From NCBI RefSeq assembly GCF_042186555.1, contig NC_133330.1, forward strand, positions 342,437,911 to 342,501,910: DNA of 64,000 nucleotides, in the 5' to 3' direction. The DNA comes from Aquarana catesbeiana. Its lineage: Eukaryota; Chordata; Amphibia; Anura; Ranidae. Shown piece by piece: positions 25,001 to 32,602 of the stretch; position 1 is the stretch's first letter, and each line of letters begins with the position of its first letter. The notes below the pieces were generated by a model that saw only the letters and a program-made list of their open reading frames with translations, did not search any database and had not been told where the DNA came from. Both the position numbers and the translations under genes were made by a program.

Positions 25001-28000
25001 TTACCCCTCTCACATCCCCCCTCTCTCTCTCACCCCTCCCTTACCCCTCTCTCATCCCCCCTCTCTCTCTCACCCCTCCCTTACCCCTCTCTCATCCCCT
25101 CTCTCTCTCTCTCACCCCTCCCTTACCCCTCTCTCATCCCCCCTCCCTTACCCCTCACCCCTCTCTCATCCCCCCTCTCTCTCTCACCCCCTCCCTTACC
25201 CCTCTCTCACCCCCTCCCTTACCCCTCTCTCATCCCCCTCTCTCACCCCCTCTCTCTCTCACCCCCTCCCTTACCCCTCTCTCATCCCCCCTCTCTTACC
25301 CCTCTCTCATCCCCCTCTCTCTCTCACCCCCTCCCTTACCCCTCTCTCATCCCCCTCTCTCTCTCACCCCCTCCCTTACCCCTCTCTCATTCCCCTCTCT
25401 CTCTCACCCCCTCCCTTACCCCTCTCTCACCCCCTCCCTTACCCCTCTCTCACCCCCTCCCTTACCCCTCTCTCATCACCCTCTCTCTCTCACCCCCTCC
25501 CTTACCCCTCTCTCACCCCCTCCCTTACCCCTCTCTCACCCCCCTCTCTCTCTCATCCCCCTTCTCTCTATTTAATTAAATTTGTTATAACAAAAAATTG
25601 TTTGCATTTTTATTTATTTATTTTTTATAAAAAGCCCATTGAAATCCTCAGCACCGGGCCCATGATGTTCCTAATCCGGCCCTGTATATAGAGCTGGTTA
25701 TATACGGGGGGGGGGGGTATATATAGGGGGGGGGGATATAGAGCTGGTTATATAAGTGTGGGGGGTATATAGAGCTGGTTATATACAAGGGGGTATATAG
25801 AGCTGGGTATGTACAGGAGGGAATATAGAGGGGGTATATAGTGCTTGGTATATAGAGCTGGGTATACATGGGGGGTATATAGAGCTGGGTAAATACAGGA
25901 GGGAATATAGAGCTGGGTATATAGAGCTGGGTATATACAGGGTGTATATAGAGCTGGAGGTATATAGAGCTGGGTATATACAGGGGTATATAGTGCTGGG
26001 TATATACAGGGGGTATATAGTGCTGGGTATATACAGGGGGTTATATAGAGCTGGGTATATACAGGGGTATATAGTGCTGGGTATATACAGGGGGGTATAT
26101 AGAGCTGGGTATATACAGGGGTATATAGTGCTGGGTAAATACAGGGGGGTATATAGAGCTGGGTATATACAGGGGTATATAGTGCTGGGTATATACAGGG
26201 GGTATATAGTGCTGGGTATATACAGGGGGGTATATAGAGCTGGGTATATACAGGGGTATATAGTGCTGGGTATATACAGGGGGGTATATAGTGCTGGGTA
26301 TATACAGGGGGGTATATACTGCTGGGTATATACAGGGGGGTATATAGTGCTGGGTATATACAGGGGGTTATATAGTGCTGGGTATATAGAGATGGATATA
26401 TACAGGGGGGGTATATAGTGCTGGGTATATACAGGGGGTATATTAAGATGGATATATACAGGGGGGTATATAGTGCTGGGTATATACAGGGGGTATATTG
26501 AGATGGATATATACAGGGGGGTATATAGTGCTGGGTATATACAGGGGGTATATAGAGCTGGGTATATACAGGGGGTTATACAGGGGGTCCCCTAGTTACA
26601 AACATCCAACTTACAAACGACTCCTACTTACAAACGGTGGGAGACAACAGGAAGTGAGAGGAAATCTACCCCTAGGAAGGGAAATTCACTCCTGTAAGAG
26701 TTATTATGGGTAAAAGGTACCTCCACTGATGCTTTATCACCAAGGCTCGTTTCCACAACAACCCAAAATTTTCAAAATCCAATTGTCATTGGGACAGAAA
26801 GTGGGGTGAAATCTTCTGAACAGGGGCACAGACAGCAAAACAAATGTTACAGGGGTGATAACCCTTCCCTATGCTATCCAAAAAGCTTAAAAATAGTTTT
26901 TTTGGCTGGAGCTACACTTAAAAAATGTACCTGTTCCGACTTACAGTCCCTGTCTTGTTTGTAACCCGGGGACCCCCTGTATAGTGCTGGGTATATAGAG
27001 CTGGTTATATACAGGGGGGGTATATAGAGCTGGTTATATACAGGGGGGGTATATAGAGCTGGGTATATACAGAGGGGGTATATAGAGCTGGGTATATACA
27101 GAGGGGGTATATAGTGCTGGGTATATACAGAGGGGGTATATAGTGCTGGGTATATACAGAGGGGGTATATAGAGCTGGGTATATACAGAGGGGGTATATA
27201 GTGCTGGGTATATACAGAGGGGGTATATAGTGCTGGGTATATACAGAGGGGGTATATAGTGCTGGGTATATACAGAGGGGGTATATAGTGCTGGGTATAT
27301 ACAGGGGGTTAAATAGTGCTGGGTATATAGTGCTGGGTATATACAGGGGGGTATATAGAGCTGGTTATATACAGGGGGGGTATATAGAGCTGGGTATATA
27401 CAGAGGGGGTATATAGTGCTGGGTATATACAGAGGGGGTTATATAGTGCTGGGTATATACAGGGGGTTATATAGTGCTGGGTATATAGTGCTGGGTATAT
27501 ACAGGGGGGTATATAGAGCTGGGTATATACAGGGGGTATATTGAGCTCGGTATATACAGGGGTATATAGTGCTGGGTATATACAGAGGGGGTATATAGAG
27601 CTGGGTATATATAGGGGGGTATATAGAGCTGGGTACATACAGGGGGGTATATAGAGCTGGGTATATACAGAGGTATATAGTGCTGGGTATATACAGAGGG
27701 GGTATATAGTGCTGGGTATATACAGAGGGGGTATATACAGGGGGTTAAATAGTGCTGGGTATATAGTGCTGGGTATATAGAGCTGGGTATATAGAGCTGG
27801 GTATATACAGGGGGGTATATAGAGCTGGTTATATACAGGGGGGGTATATAGAGCTGGGTATATACAGAGGGGGTATATAGTGCTGGGTATATACAGAGGG
27901 GGTATATAGTGCTGGGTATATACAGGGGGTTATATAGTGCTGGGTATATAGAGCTGGGTATATAGAGGGGGGTATATAGAGCTGGGTATATACAGGGGGT

Positions 28001-28972
28001 ATATTGAGCTCGGTATATACAGGGGGGTATATAGAGCTGGGTATATACAGGGGTATATAGTGCTGGGTATATACAGAGGGGGTATATAGAGCTGGGTATA
28101 TATAGGGGGGTATATAGAGCTGGGTACATACAGGGGGGTATATAGAGCTGGGTATATACAGAGGTATATAGTGCTGGGTATATACAGAGGGGGTATATAG
28201 TTCTGGGTATATACAGAGGGTATATAGTGCTGGGTATATATAGGGGGGTATATAGTGCTGGGTATATACAGGGGGTTATATAGTGCTGGGTATATACAGG
28301 GGGGGGTATATAGAGATGGATATATATGGGGGGGTATATAGTGCTGGGTATATACAGGGGGTATATAGAGATGGATATATACAGGGGGGGTATATAGTGC
28401 TGGGTATATACAGGGGGTATATAGAGATGGATATATACAGAGGGGGTATATAGTGCTGGGTATATACAGGGGGTATATAGAGATGGATATATACAGGGGG
28501 TATATACAGCTGGGTATATACATGGGGGGTATATAGAGATGGATATATACAGGGGGTATATAGAGATGGATATATACAGGGGGTATATACAGCTGGGTAT
28601 ATACAGGGGGGGTATATAGTGCTGGGTATATACAGGGGGTATATAGAGATGGATATATACAGGGGGGGTATATAGAGATCTATATATATGGTGATATATT
28701 CTCCTCCTCTCATCATACACATCTATTTATAGACAGTATACATTATATATACCCCACTCACTATATATAATACCCCTCCCCCCCGGACTCACCATCTCCC
28801 CCCGCAGGTGTCGGATTTTGTCTCCCAGCTCTCCCGGTTCGGGGTTGTCCATCCTGCGGCCCCCGGGCGGGCCGGACTCCTCTCTCAGGCCCCTCAGTAA
28901 TCCCTCCGGGGTCTTCCGGCCCAGTTTGGTCTCCACATCGCGGAGATCCGGAGGAGGATCGGGGGGATCCAT
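3420..28972 (-). CDS. LURAP1: LURAP1, leucine-rich adaptor protein 1 (two coding exons, complete)
   Basis: Joining 28972-28793 to 4079-3420 gives a 279-residue protein. The join is in phase 0, with donor GTGAGT and acceptor CCTCCCTGCAG. The family signature PDLRD..K.GRKTPEGLLRGLR is at residues 8-30. A leucine-rich helical segment follows at about 46-91, containing LRAIDVQILQQLL and NEGIESVKWILEERG. A Ser-rich region with SSLTSSQYSLTG and RRGSW comes next. The C terminus is QDDVTFL, a possible class I PDZ ligand. Known role of the family: an adaptor linking MRCK kinases to MYO18A in actomyosin flow, and an activator of canonical NF-kB signalling. The human protein is about 240 residues, so this one is longer, mainly in the low-complexity centre. 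The neighbour POMGNT1 supports LURAP1 over the paralogue LURAP1L, although the segment GSYLDTLADD is LURAP1L-like. Confidence 0.93.
4138..4256. repeat. Short ATT-rich tandem repeat
   Basis: Degenerate repeats built from TTATTATTCATTGATTATCA-type units of about 15-20 bp, immediately intronic to LURAP1 exon 2. Confidence 0.75.
4257..4944. other. Intronic sequence, nothing recognised
   Basis: No conserved coding block or tandem array. Short open frames only. Confidence 0.4.
4945..5845 (+). mobile_element. L2/CR1-like LINE, 5'-truncated, with 3' tail
   Basis: The conceptual translation from 4981 contains LLIHSLVISLLDYCNSLL. After frameshifts it continues with NAAARLI, LQSLHW, FKILTTTYKAI and SYITNLV, which is the C-terminal region of L2/CR1-clade reverse transcriptases. 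The 3' UTR has TTGTAAGTTCTTCTGAGCAG, GCTGCGTAAACTGTTGGCGC and an (ATA)n tail. The copy is inactive: 5'-truncated, frameshifted, and carrying an internal tandem duplication. Confidence 0.85.
5138..5335 (+). repeat. Internal ~45-bp tandem duplication within the LINE
   Basis: Four to five copies of a segment containing CTCTCCTCCAATCCCTACAC followed by TGGTCTCCATTCAGTGTC. In an intact element this reads LLQSLHW once. The duplication is therefore post-insertional or specific to this lineage. Confidence 0.9.
5846..6344. other. Intronic sequence, nothing recognised
   Basis: No coding exon, transposon terminus or array recognised. Confidence 0.4.
6345..7110. repeat. 25-bp minisatellite, about 30 copies
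   Basis: The unit is CATGGACCTCG followed by CCCCCTGGAGGTGT, with C/T and G/C variants. Because 25 is not a multiple of 3 and the unit lacks stops in all plus frames, all three plus frames stay open for over 750 bp. The resulting repetitive open frames are not genes. Confidence 0.95.
7111..7494. other. Intronic sequence, nothing recognised
   Basis: AT-rich unique sequence without recognised features. Confidence 0.4.
7495..8660. repeat. GGACAATGATG/GACAAT minisatellite
   Basis: Mosaic of the 6-mer GACAAT and the 9- to 10-mer GATGGACAAT in varying order, combining into 15- to 16-bp units. Degeneracy rises at both ends. All three minus-strand frames are open over long stretches and give His/Ser/Ile-rich repeats, which is a compositional artefact. 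Confidence 0.95.
8696..8831. mobile_element. Palindromic MITE
   Basis: Inverted arms of about 45 bp. The left begins CAGTGATGGCAAACC and continues GGCACCCCAGATGTTTTGG. The right is its inverse, ending GGTTTGCCATTACTG. Total about 136 bp, no coding capacity. No clean target-site duplication was found. Confidence 0.85.
8832..9221. other. Intronic sequence with a poly-C run
   Basis: No gene recognised. A C-run of about 17 bases lies near 8967-8983. Confidence 0.4.
9222..9386. mobile_element. MITE-like element with inverted ends
   Basis: The left end GGGGGGTCATTTACTAAGGA and the right end CTCCTTTAGTAAATC followed by AACCCCC form imperfect inverted termini about 165 bp apart. The same type of terminus (GGAGATTTACTAAAACTGG) occurs at 57882-58022. 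Confidence 0.6.
9387..10049. other. Intronic sequence, nothing recognised
   Basis: No array, transposon terminus or conserved coding block recognised. Confidence 0.4.
10050..11180. repeat. Degenerate G-rich minisatellite with TTAGGG motifs
   Basis: Purine-rich, built from GGAGTTAGGGAAATGAG, GGGGAGGGGTTAG and GGGATGAAG blocks, with a higher period of roughly 75 bp in its first half. I counted at least 13 TTAGGG hexamers, none in uninterrupted tandem. Confidence 0.8.
11181..12299. other. Intronic sequence, nothing recognised
   Basis: Unique-looking sequence with short open frames only. A 34-bp segment around 11957-11990 recurs at about 12736-12770 within the following array region (shared CATCAGGAATATGTA). 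Confidence 0.4.
12300..12715. repeat. 22-bp minisatellite
   Basis: The unit is GATCTGGTGGTGACATGGGG plus C(G/A), about 18 copies, with variants GGTGATGACA and AGATTTGG. The period of 22 makes three reading frames repeat every 66 bp, giving spurious SAPCHHQICPMSPPDLPHV-type open frames on the minus strand. Confidence 0.95.
12716..13640. repeat. 19- to 22-bp GATCTGGTG minisatellite (diverged extension)
   Basis: Related to the preceding array. Units GATCTGGTGATAAGGGGCG (19 bp), GATCTGGTGATGACAAGGGG and GATCTTGTGATGACAAGGGG are mixed. Short homogeneous runs, for example four identical units near 13070-13140, indicate recent local amplification. Confidence 0.9.
13650..13870. repeat. 25-bp minisatellite, about 8 copies
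   Basis: The unit is CCATCCACTGCCCTAC followed by TGACCGACT. Internal copies are identical and the edges degenerate. Confidence 0.95.
13871..14751. other. Intronic sequence, probable transposon debris
   Basis: Contains fragments such as GGGGCCCACAAGCTTC (about 14230) and a G-run (about 13982-13991) that look like pieces of dispersed elements. None could be delimited, and no coding block is recognised. Confidence 0.35.
14752..14947. mobile_element. Palindromic dispersed element (MITE-like)
   Basis: The left arm has TGCTGTCTGCGTCCC and GGGGAGATTCTC. The right arm has GAGATCTCCCCAACGGGATG and CAGACACA, roughly its inverse. It sits directly beside the Tc1-like terminus at 14958. Confidence 0.6.
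15149..15385. repeat. 28-bp minisatellite, left arm of the Tc1-like element
   Basis: About nine copies of CACAGGCTCCTCC plus CATGTACATAAGTAT. The last copy runs straight into normal Tc1 sequence (CACAGCCTTTGCTC), showing that the unit is derived from the element. Confidence 0.95.
15400..15756 (-). pseudogene. Tc1 transposase N-terminal fragment
   Basis: Minus-strand translation starts MKSKELSVDLR at 15756 and has a frameshift near 15680. It continues in another frame with VSTVVSIIRRWKKFGTTRT, GRLAKLSDRGRR and VTKNPMVTLTEL. These are the paired-like helix-turn-helix and GRRR-type linker of Tc1 transposases. The DDE catalytic domain is missing because of an internal deletion joining at about 15405. 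Non-functional. Confidence 0.9.
15935..16437. repeat. 28-bp minisatellite, right arm of the Tc1-like element
   Basis: About 18 copies of CATGGGAGGAGCCTGTG plus (A/C)TACTTATGTA, the inverse of the left-arm unit. Variants (TGTGCTACTT, CTTCTGTACA) are clustered, indicating local amplification after the arm was formed. Confidence 0.95.
16441..16640. repeat. Dispersed repeat fragment
   Basis: Contains TCTTCCTGTTCTGGTGATAA and GGATTTCCCATCACTTCCC, resembling the family seen near 2690-2990 and 14752-14947. Boundaries are uncertain. Confidence 0.4.
16826..16995. repeat. ~40-bp tandem repeat
   Basis: Four to five copies of TACACCAGTCCATGTCCCTG followed by a T-rich stretch. Confidence 0.85.
17257..18442 (-). 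mobile_element. Tc1-like DNA transposon, near full length, decayed
   Basis: Inverted termini: left GACTCACCGCCCACTTTATT, right AATAAAGTGGTCGGTGAGTG. They are flanked by the TA dinucleotide on both sides (17255-17256 and 18443-18444), the hallmark target duplication of Tc1/mariner. The length of 1186 bp is close to the usual 1.2-1.3 kb. The internal transposase is read on the minus strand and is broken. Confidence 0.92.
17328..18308 (-). pseudogene. Tc1-like transposase pseudogene
   Basis: The ATG at 18308 begins MGKKSDLRDFERGVVVGARR (helix-turn-helix). Other frames then give TITQITTRYTQGMQNTISER, YSSRRPHRVPLLSAKNRK, QQDNAPCHKA (containing a catalytic Asp), HPIEHLWDVVEWKFGIMD (third acidic region) and LQQLRDVIMSLWSKISEERF. 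Several frameshifts and internal losses separate these blocks, so no functional enzyme is encoded. The relatives are about 330 residues long. Confidence 0.92.
18679..18838. mobile_element. Palindromic MITE-like element
   Basis: Left arm 18679-18734 (TGCAGAGAGTGACCT, AAACTGATACAAATG) and right arm 18785-18838 (ACATTGTATCAGTTTG, TCAATCTCTGCA) are inverted, with a loop of about 50 bp. No coding capacity. Confidence 0.6.
18839..19039. other. Intronic sequence, nothing recognised
   Basis: Short unique segment leading into the 31-bp array. Confidence 0.4.
19040..20510. repeat. 31-bp minisatellite, about 47 copies, with higher-order structure
   Basis: The unit is CTTCTCACTGATCACC plus AATGTAAGGAACATT. 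Two diagnostic sites vary (TTCCCAC/TTCTCAC and AAGGAAC/AAGGGAC). The variant string starting near 19250 recurs near 19930 with a deletion of a few units, indicating a segmental duplication of about 680 bp. There are no spacers between units. Confidence 0.97.
20511..20944. other. Intronic sequence, nothing recognised
   Basis: Unique-looking AT-rich sequence. GGAAAAGACATTTTGTCTTC near 20751 forms a small hairpin. Confidence 0.35.
20945..21108. repeat. TATATAGAGCTGG minisatellite, left part
   Basis: Units of about 27 bp: TATATAGAGCTGGTTATATA plus CAGGGGGG. The same array continues at 25685 after a 4576-bp insertion. Confidence 0.93.
22190..23395. repeat. 41-bp minisatellite, about 29 copies
   Basis: The unit combines CTCCTCTCCTGTACATA(G/C)T, GCCCACTGTCATACC and CTCCACA. 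A block beginning near 22360 (including the shortened CTGTCCTACACTTCTCTCC copy) recurs near 22725, so part of the array is a second-order duplication of about 365 bp. It lies inside the hAT-like insertion. Confidence 0.95.
23400..24005. other. Interior of the hAT-like insertion, includes a dispersed repeat
   Basis: From about 23772 the sequence (GCGGTAGTAAACTTCG, GAGGGAGCACTTACCTG, TCCGGCGGGTCCCGGGC) looks like a frog dispersed element. No gene. Confidence 0.4.
24010..25570. repeat. Pyrimidine-rich CCCTCCCTTACCCCTCACTC array
   Basis: About 1.56 kb of almost pure C/T on the plus strand. Units of about 22-34 bp are built from CCCTCCCTTACCCCTC, ACTCACCCC and CTCTCTCTCATCC. Open in a plus frame for more than 500 codons because stops are absent from the unit; not a gene. 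A long mirror-type homopurine/homopyrimidine tract of this kind can adopt triplex structure. Confidence 0.95.
25685..26580. repeat. TATATAGAGCTGG minisatellite, middle part
   Basis: 27-bp units: TATATAG(A/T)GCTGGGTATA plus TACAGGGGG. Continuation of 20945-21108 beyond the hAT-like insertion. Confidence 0.95.
26581..26979. mobile_element. 399-bp MITE inserted in the minisatellite
   Basis: Inverted ends: left CAGGGGGTCCCCTAGTTACA, right TGTTTGTAACCCGGGGACCC then CCTG. Subterminal inverted CCGACTTACAG / CCAACTTACAAACG is also present. The flanks carry TATA on both sides, but the target is TATA-rich, so the duplication is ambiguous. No coding capacity. Confidence 0.85.
26980..28690. repeat. TATATAGAGCTGG minisatellite, right part
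   Basis: About 60 units with GAGCTGG, GTGCTGG and GAGATGG variants. A block near 27300-27680 recurs near 27740-28190 (including GGGGTTAAATAGTGCTGGG and TATTGAGCTCGG), a second-order duplication of about 480 bp. The array ends about 100 bp short of the LURAP1 exon 1 donor. Confidence 0.95.
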
Positions 28973-29105
28973 CGCTGCCAACCGGAGCCCCTCCAGCTGC
29001 AGGAATGAGACTCCGGCCGGCCCGGAGCTCCGAGATCCCAGAGTGTAATACCGAGAGCGGCCAGAGGGGCGCCCGAGAGACGACGAGGAGAGAGACACCC
29101 CCTCC
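28790..29105. promoter_or_regulatory. CpG-rich 5' region of LURAP1
   Basis: GC-rich with many CpG dinucleotides around and upstream of the LURAP1 start (for example CGGCCCGGAGCTCCGAGATC), in otherwise CpG-poor surroundings. A promoter and 5' UTR are inferred. No TATA box or transcription start can be assigned. Confidence 0.5.
28793..28972 (-). CDS. LURAP1: LURAP1 coding exon 1 (residues 1-60)
   Basis: The ATG at 28972 has G at -3 and G at +4, a strong context, and lies eight residues before the conserved DLRD motif, as in relatives. The exon ends ...LRGEM and is followed at once by the donor GTGAGT (28792-28787). It lies in a locally CpG-rich segment, as expected for a first exon. An upstream in-frame GTG near 29098 is open but is not a plausible eukaryotic start. 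Confidence 0.92.
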
Positions 29106-29300
29106 TCTCCCGATACATTGTATCCAATATTACCGCCCCTCTCCCCCCAATATTACCACCCCCAATACATTGTATCCAATATTACCACCCCCCAATACAT
29201 TGTATCCAATATTACCACCCCCCAATACATTTTATCCAATATTACCACCCCTCCCAATACATTGCATCCAGTATTACTGCCCCTCTATACATTGTATCCA
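29106..29300. repeat. 28-bp minisatellite upstream of LURAP1
   Basis: About five to six copies of CAATACATTGTATCCAATAT plus TACCACCC. It contains CCAAT in each unit, within about 130-330 bp upstream of the LURAP1 ATG. Confidence 0.9.
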
Positions 29301-29689
29301 GTATTGTTTTCTGCTTACAGACTGCTTTGAGCTCATAGCACAGATATCTCATCCTCCATATCCATCTATGAGATGATCTAGAGAAATTCCAATTATTATT
29401 GCAGGACTATTGACAGATCTGTGTATTCAGCATTCCCCCAGATGTACAACAAGTCTCAGCACCCCGTCCTGTTCTGTGATTTGTCAGAGGTGTAAATGGA
29501 GGTTCGGCTCAATGGGTACAGTAAGATTTGGTAAAGAAGATACAACTTGATGGGTAAGGTAAGATTTATTGGGTAAGTTATAGCAACAGGGCTGATATTC
29601 CTTGAGGTGCTTGTAACACGATTTACCATTGCTGGAAAATTGGACAAAGCTAAAAGGAAACACAAGTTAAAATATTACACCTCTGGAAA
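29301..29689. other. Intergenic sequence, nothing recognised
   Basis: No gene or repeat recognised, apart from short internal repeats of GATGGGTAAGGTAAGATT type near 29510-29580. Confidence 0.4.
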
Positions 29690-31948
29690 ATAATCCACTG
29701 ATAGAGGGGTCACCAGTGGGATGAAGGAGGTCCTGATTCCTCTATATAGATCTTTATATCACTAGAGGGATCACCGGCAGGAGGAAGGAGGTCCTGATTC
29801 CTCTATATAGATCTTTATATCACTAGAGGGGTCACCAGTGGGATGAAGGAGGTCCTGATTCCTCTATATAGATCTTTATATCACTAGAGGGGTCACTAGC
29901 AGAGGAAGGAGGTCCTGATTCTTCTATATAGATCTTTATATCACTAGAGGGATCACCAGCGGGAGGAAGGAGGTCCTGATTCTTCTTTATAGATCTTTAT
30001 ATCACTAGAGGGATCACCAGCGGGAGGAAGAAGGTCCTGATTCCTCTATATAAATCTTGATATCACTAGAGGGGTCACCAGCAGGAGGAAGGAGGTCCTG
30101 ATTCCTCTATATAGATCTTTATATCACTAGAGGGATCTCCAGCAGGAGGAAGGAGGTCCTGATTCCTCTATGTAGATCTTTATATCACTAGGGATCACCG
30201 GCGGGAGGAAGGAGGTCCCGATTCCTCTATGTAGATCTTTATATCACTAGAGGGATCACCGGCAGGAGGAAGGAGGTCCTGATTCCTCTATGTAGATCTT
30301 TATATCACTAGAGGGGTCACCGGCAGGAGGAAGGAGGTCCCGATTCCTCTATATAAATCTTGATATCACTAGAGGGGTCACCAGCAGGAGGAAGGAGGTC
30401 CTGATTCCTCTATATAGATCTTTATATCACTAGAGGGGTCACCAGCAGGAGGAAGGAGGTCCCGATTCCTCTATATAGATCTTTATATCACTAGAGCGAT
30501 CACCAGCAGGAGGACGGAGGTCCTGATTCCTCTATATAGATCTTTATATCACTAGAGGGGTCACCAGCAGGAGGAAGGAGGTCCTGATTCCTCTATATAG
30601 ATCTTTATATCACTAGAGGGATCTCCAGCAGGAGGAAGGAGGTCCTGATTCCTCTATATAGATCTTTATATCACTAGAGGGATCACCGGCAGGAGGAAGG
30701 AGGTCCCGATTCCTCTATATAGATCTTTATATCACTAGAGGTGTCACCAGCAGGAGGAAGGAGGTCCTGATTCCTCTATATAGATCTTTATATCACTAGA
30801 GGGATCACCGGCAGGAGGACGGAGGTCCTGATTCCTCTATATAGATCTTTATATCACTAGAGGGATCTCCAGCAGGAGGAAGGAGGTCCTGATTCCTCTA
30901 TATAGATCTTTATATCACTAGAGGGATCACCGGCAGGAGGAAGGAGGTCCCGATTCCTCTAAATAGATCTTTATATCACTAGAGGGGTCACCAGGAGGAA
31001 GGAGGTCCTGATTCCTCTATATAGATCTTTATATCACTAGAGGAATCACCGGCGGGAGGAAGGAGGTCCTGATTCCTCTATATAGATCTTTATATCACTA
31101 GAGGGATCACCAGCGGGAGGAAGAAGACCCCAATTCCTCTATATAGATCTTTATATCACTAGAGGGGTCACCAGCGGGAGGAAGGAGGTCCTGATTCCTC
31201 TATATAGATCTTTATATCACTAGAGGGGTCACCAGTGGGATGAAGGAGGTCCTGATTCCTCTATATAGATCTTTATATCACAAGAGGGATCACCAGCAGG
31301 AGGAAGGAGGTCCTGATTCCTCTATGTAGATCTTTATATCACTAGAGGGATCACCGGCGGGAGGAAGGAGGTCCTGATTCCTCTATGTAGATCTTTATAT
31401 CACTAGAGGGATCACCAGCAGGAGGAAGGAGGTCCCGATTCCTCTATATAGATCTTTATATCACTAGAGGGATCACCAGCAGGAGGACGGAGGTCCTGAT
31501 TCCTCTATATAGATCTTTATATCACTAGAGGGATCTCCAGCAGGAGGAAGGAGGTCCTGATTCCTCTATATAGATCTTTATATCACTAGAGGAATCACCG
31601 GCAGGAGGAAGGAGGTCCCGATTCCTCTAAATAGATCTTTATATCACAAGAGGAATCACTGGCGGGAGGAAGGAGGTCCTGATTCCTCTATATAGATCTT
31701 TATATCACTAGAAGGATCACCAGCGGGAGGAAGGAGGTCCTGGTTCCTCTATATAGATCTTTATATCACTAGAAGGGTCACCAGCAGGAGGAAGGAGGTC
31801 CCAATTCCTCTATATAGATCTTTATATCACTAGGGGGATCACCGGCAGAGGGGTCACCAACAGAAGGAAGGAGGTCCTGATTCCTCTATGTTGATCTTTA
31901 TATCACTAGAGGGATCACCAGCAGGAGGAAGGAGGTCCTGGTTCCTCT
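29690..31948. repeat. 61-bp minisatellite, about 37 copies
   Basis: The unit combines TCCTCTATATAGATCTTTAT, ATCACTAGAGGGATCACC and GGCAGGAGGAAGGAGGTCC. A block near 30120-30960 resembles one near 31180-31640, with shared variants (GGATCTCCAGC, GAGGACGGAGG, CTAAATAGATC), so second-order duplication is likely. It lies about 0.7 kb upstream of LURAP1. Confidence 0.97.
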
Positions 31949-31953
31949 AAATA

Positions 31954-32602
31954 CAGTTGTGCTGAAAAGTTTGCCTCCCCTTGGAGAACTGGGAATATAC
32001 AGGATGTATGAGTGAGCAGCAAAGCCCATTTTCTTGTAATTCCTATGGGATTCCTATTCTGTAACCGTAGGTGGTAACAGAACGGCCCAATCGGAAATTA
32101 AAACATGGTAACCAATGAAATTCTTGAAGGTGGTAGAACTGCCCATTTGTCTTGGCAAAATGCCTCCAGGTTATGCAAAGTCTTTGGTCATCTTGCATGA
32201 AGTGCACTTTTGAGATCTCCCCAGAGTGGCTCTTATGATATTAAAGTATAACTAAAGGCAACACATTCTTTTTGGATGTCTTTTTATATCCTTTAACAAC
32301 TTTATAAAGTTTCGTTACCTTGTTACGCAGGTCCTTTGGCAGTTCTTTTCTACTCCCCATGGTTCAGTGGCATCCATGTAAGAGCTAACAAACTCTATTT
32401 ATCAACAGACACTAATTGCAATTTAAAAATCCACAGATGGGGAAATTAATCTTTAATTAGCATTGTAACCTGTGTGTGTCTGTACCAAGCCCAAACATTC
32501 CGGGGGGGGGGACTTTTCATCAGGGCCGTTTGGGGGATTTCGGGAATCACTGGGGGTATAAAAAGTAGCCAAATAAATGGCTTCATATCATCACTATCCT
32601 AA
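31954..32602 (-). mobile_element. Tc1/mariner (Tigger-like) deletion derivative
   Basis: Starts after TA with CAGTTGTGCTGAAAAGTTTG. It continues through GGCAAAATGCCTCCAGGTTA, TCTTTGGTCATCTTGCATGA, GAGATCTCCCCAGAGTGGCT and TTGTTACGCAGGTCCTTTGG, then CAGGGCCGTTTGGGGG. All are blocks of one known Tc1/mariner element. The middle of the transposase gene is deleted near 32240, and the right terminal repeat is missing after 32602. The insertion is directly at the edge of the 61-bp array. Confidence 0.88.
32240..32360 (-). pseudogene. Transposase N-terminal remnant
   Basis: From ATG at 32360 the minus strand reads MGSRKELPKDLRNKVTKLYK then VVKGYKKTSKK, the helix-turn-helix start of a Tc1/mariner transposase. 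The rest of the gene is lost by internal deletion. Confidence 0.85.

Larger units (their letters stand above)
21109..25684. mobile_element. hAT-like insertion carrying two minisatellites
   Basis: Inverted termini: left CAGGGCCGGATTAACATAGG, right CATGATGTTCCTAATCCGGC then CCTG (the inverse of CAGGGCCGGATTAGGAAC). The flanks are TATATACA and TATATAGA, seven of eight identical, compatible with an 8-bp hAT target duplication but also with the repetitive target. The body has no recognisable transposase. It holds a 41-bp array, a pyrimidine-rich array, and another dispersed element near 23772-23995 (AAAGCGGTAGTAAACTTCG). Probably non-autonomous and enlarged by repeat growth. Confidence 0.75.
4080..28792 (-). 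other. LURAP1: LURAP1 intron 1 (24.7 kb, repeat-filled)
   Basis: Bounded by GTGAGT at 28792 and a pyrimidine-rich tract plus CAG at 4080 (minus strand). More than a dozen tandem arrays and several transposons occupy much of it. No additional coding exon was recognised on either strand. Confidence 0.85.

Noticed and set aside
23992..25575. Open frame of over 500 codons, Pro/Ser/Leu/Thr-rich
   Set aside because: It is the translation of a pyrimidine-rich tandem array lacking stop codons. No family similarity and no splice context.
27467..28720. Tyr/Pro/Ile-rich minus-strand open frame of about 417 codons
   Set aside because: Generated by the 27-bp array, whose unit is open on the minus strand. 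It lies in the LURAP1 intron.
28973..29098. N-terminal extension of LURAP1 from an upstream in-frame codon
   Set aside because: The codon at 29098 is GTG, not ATG, and the extension lacks family similarity. The ATG at 28972 matches relatives.
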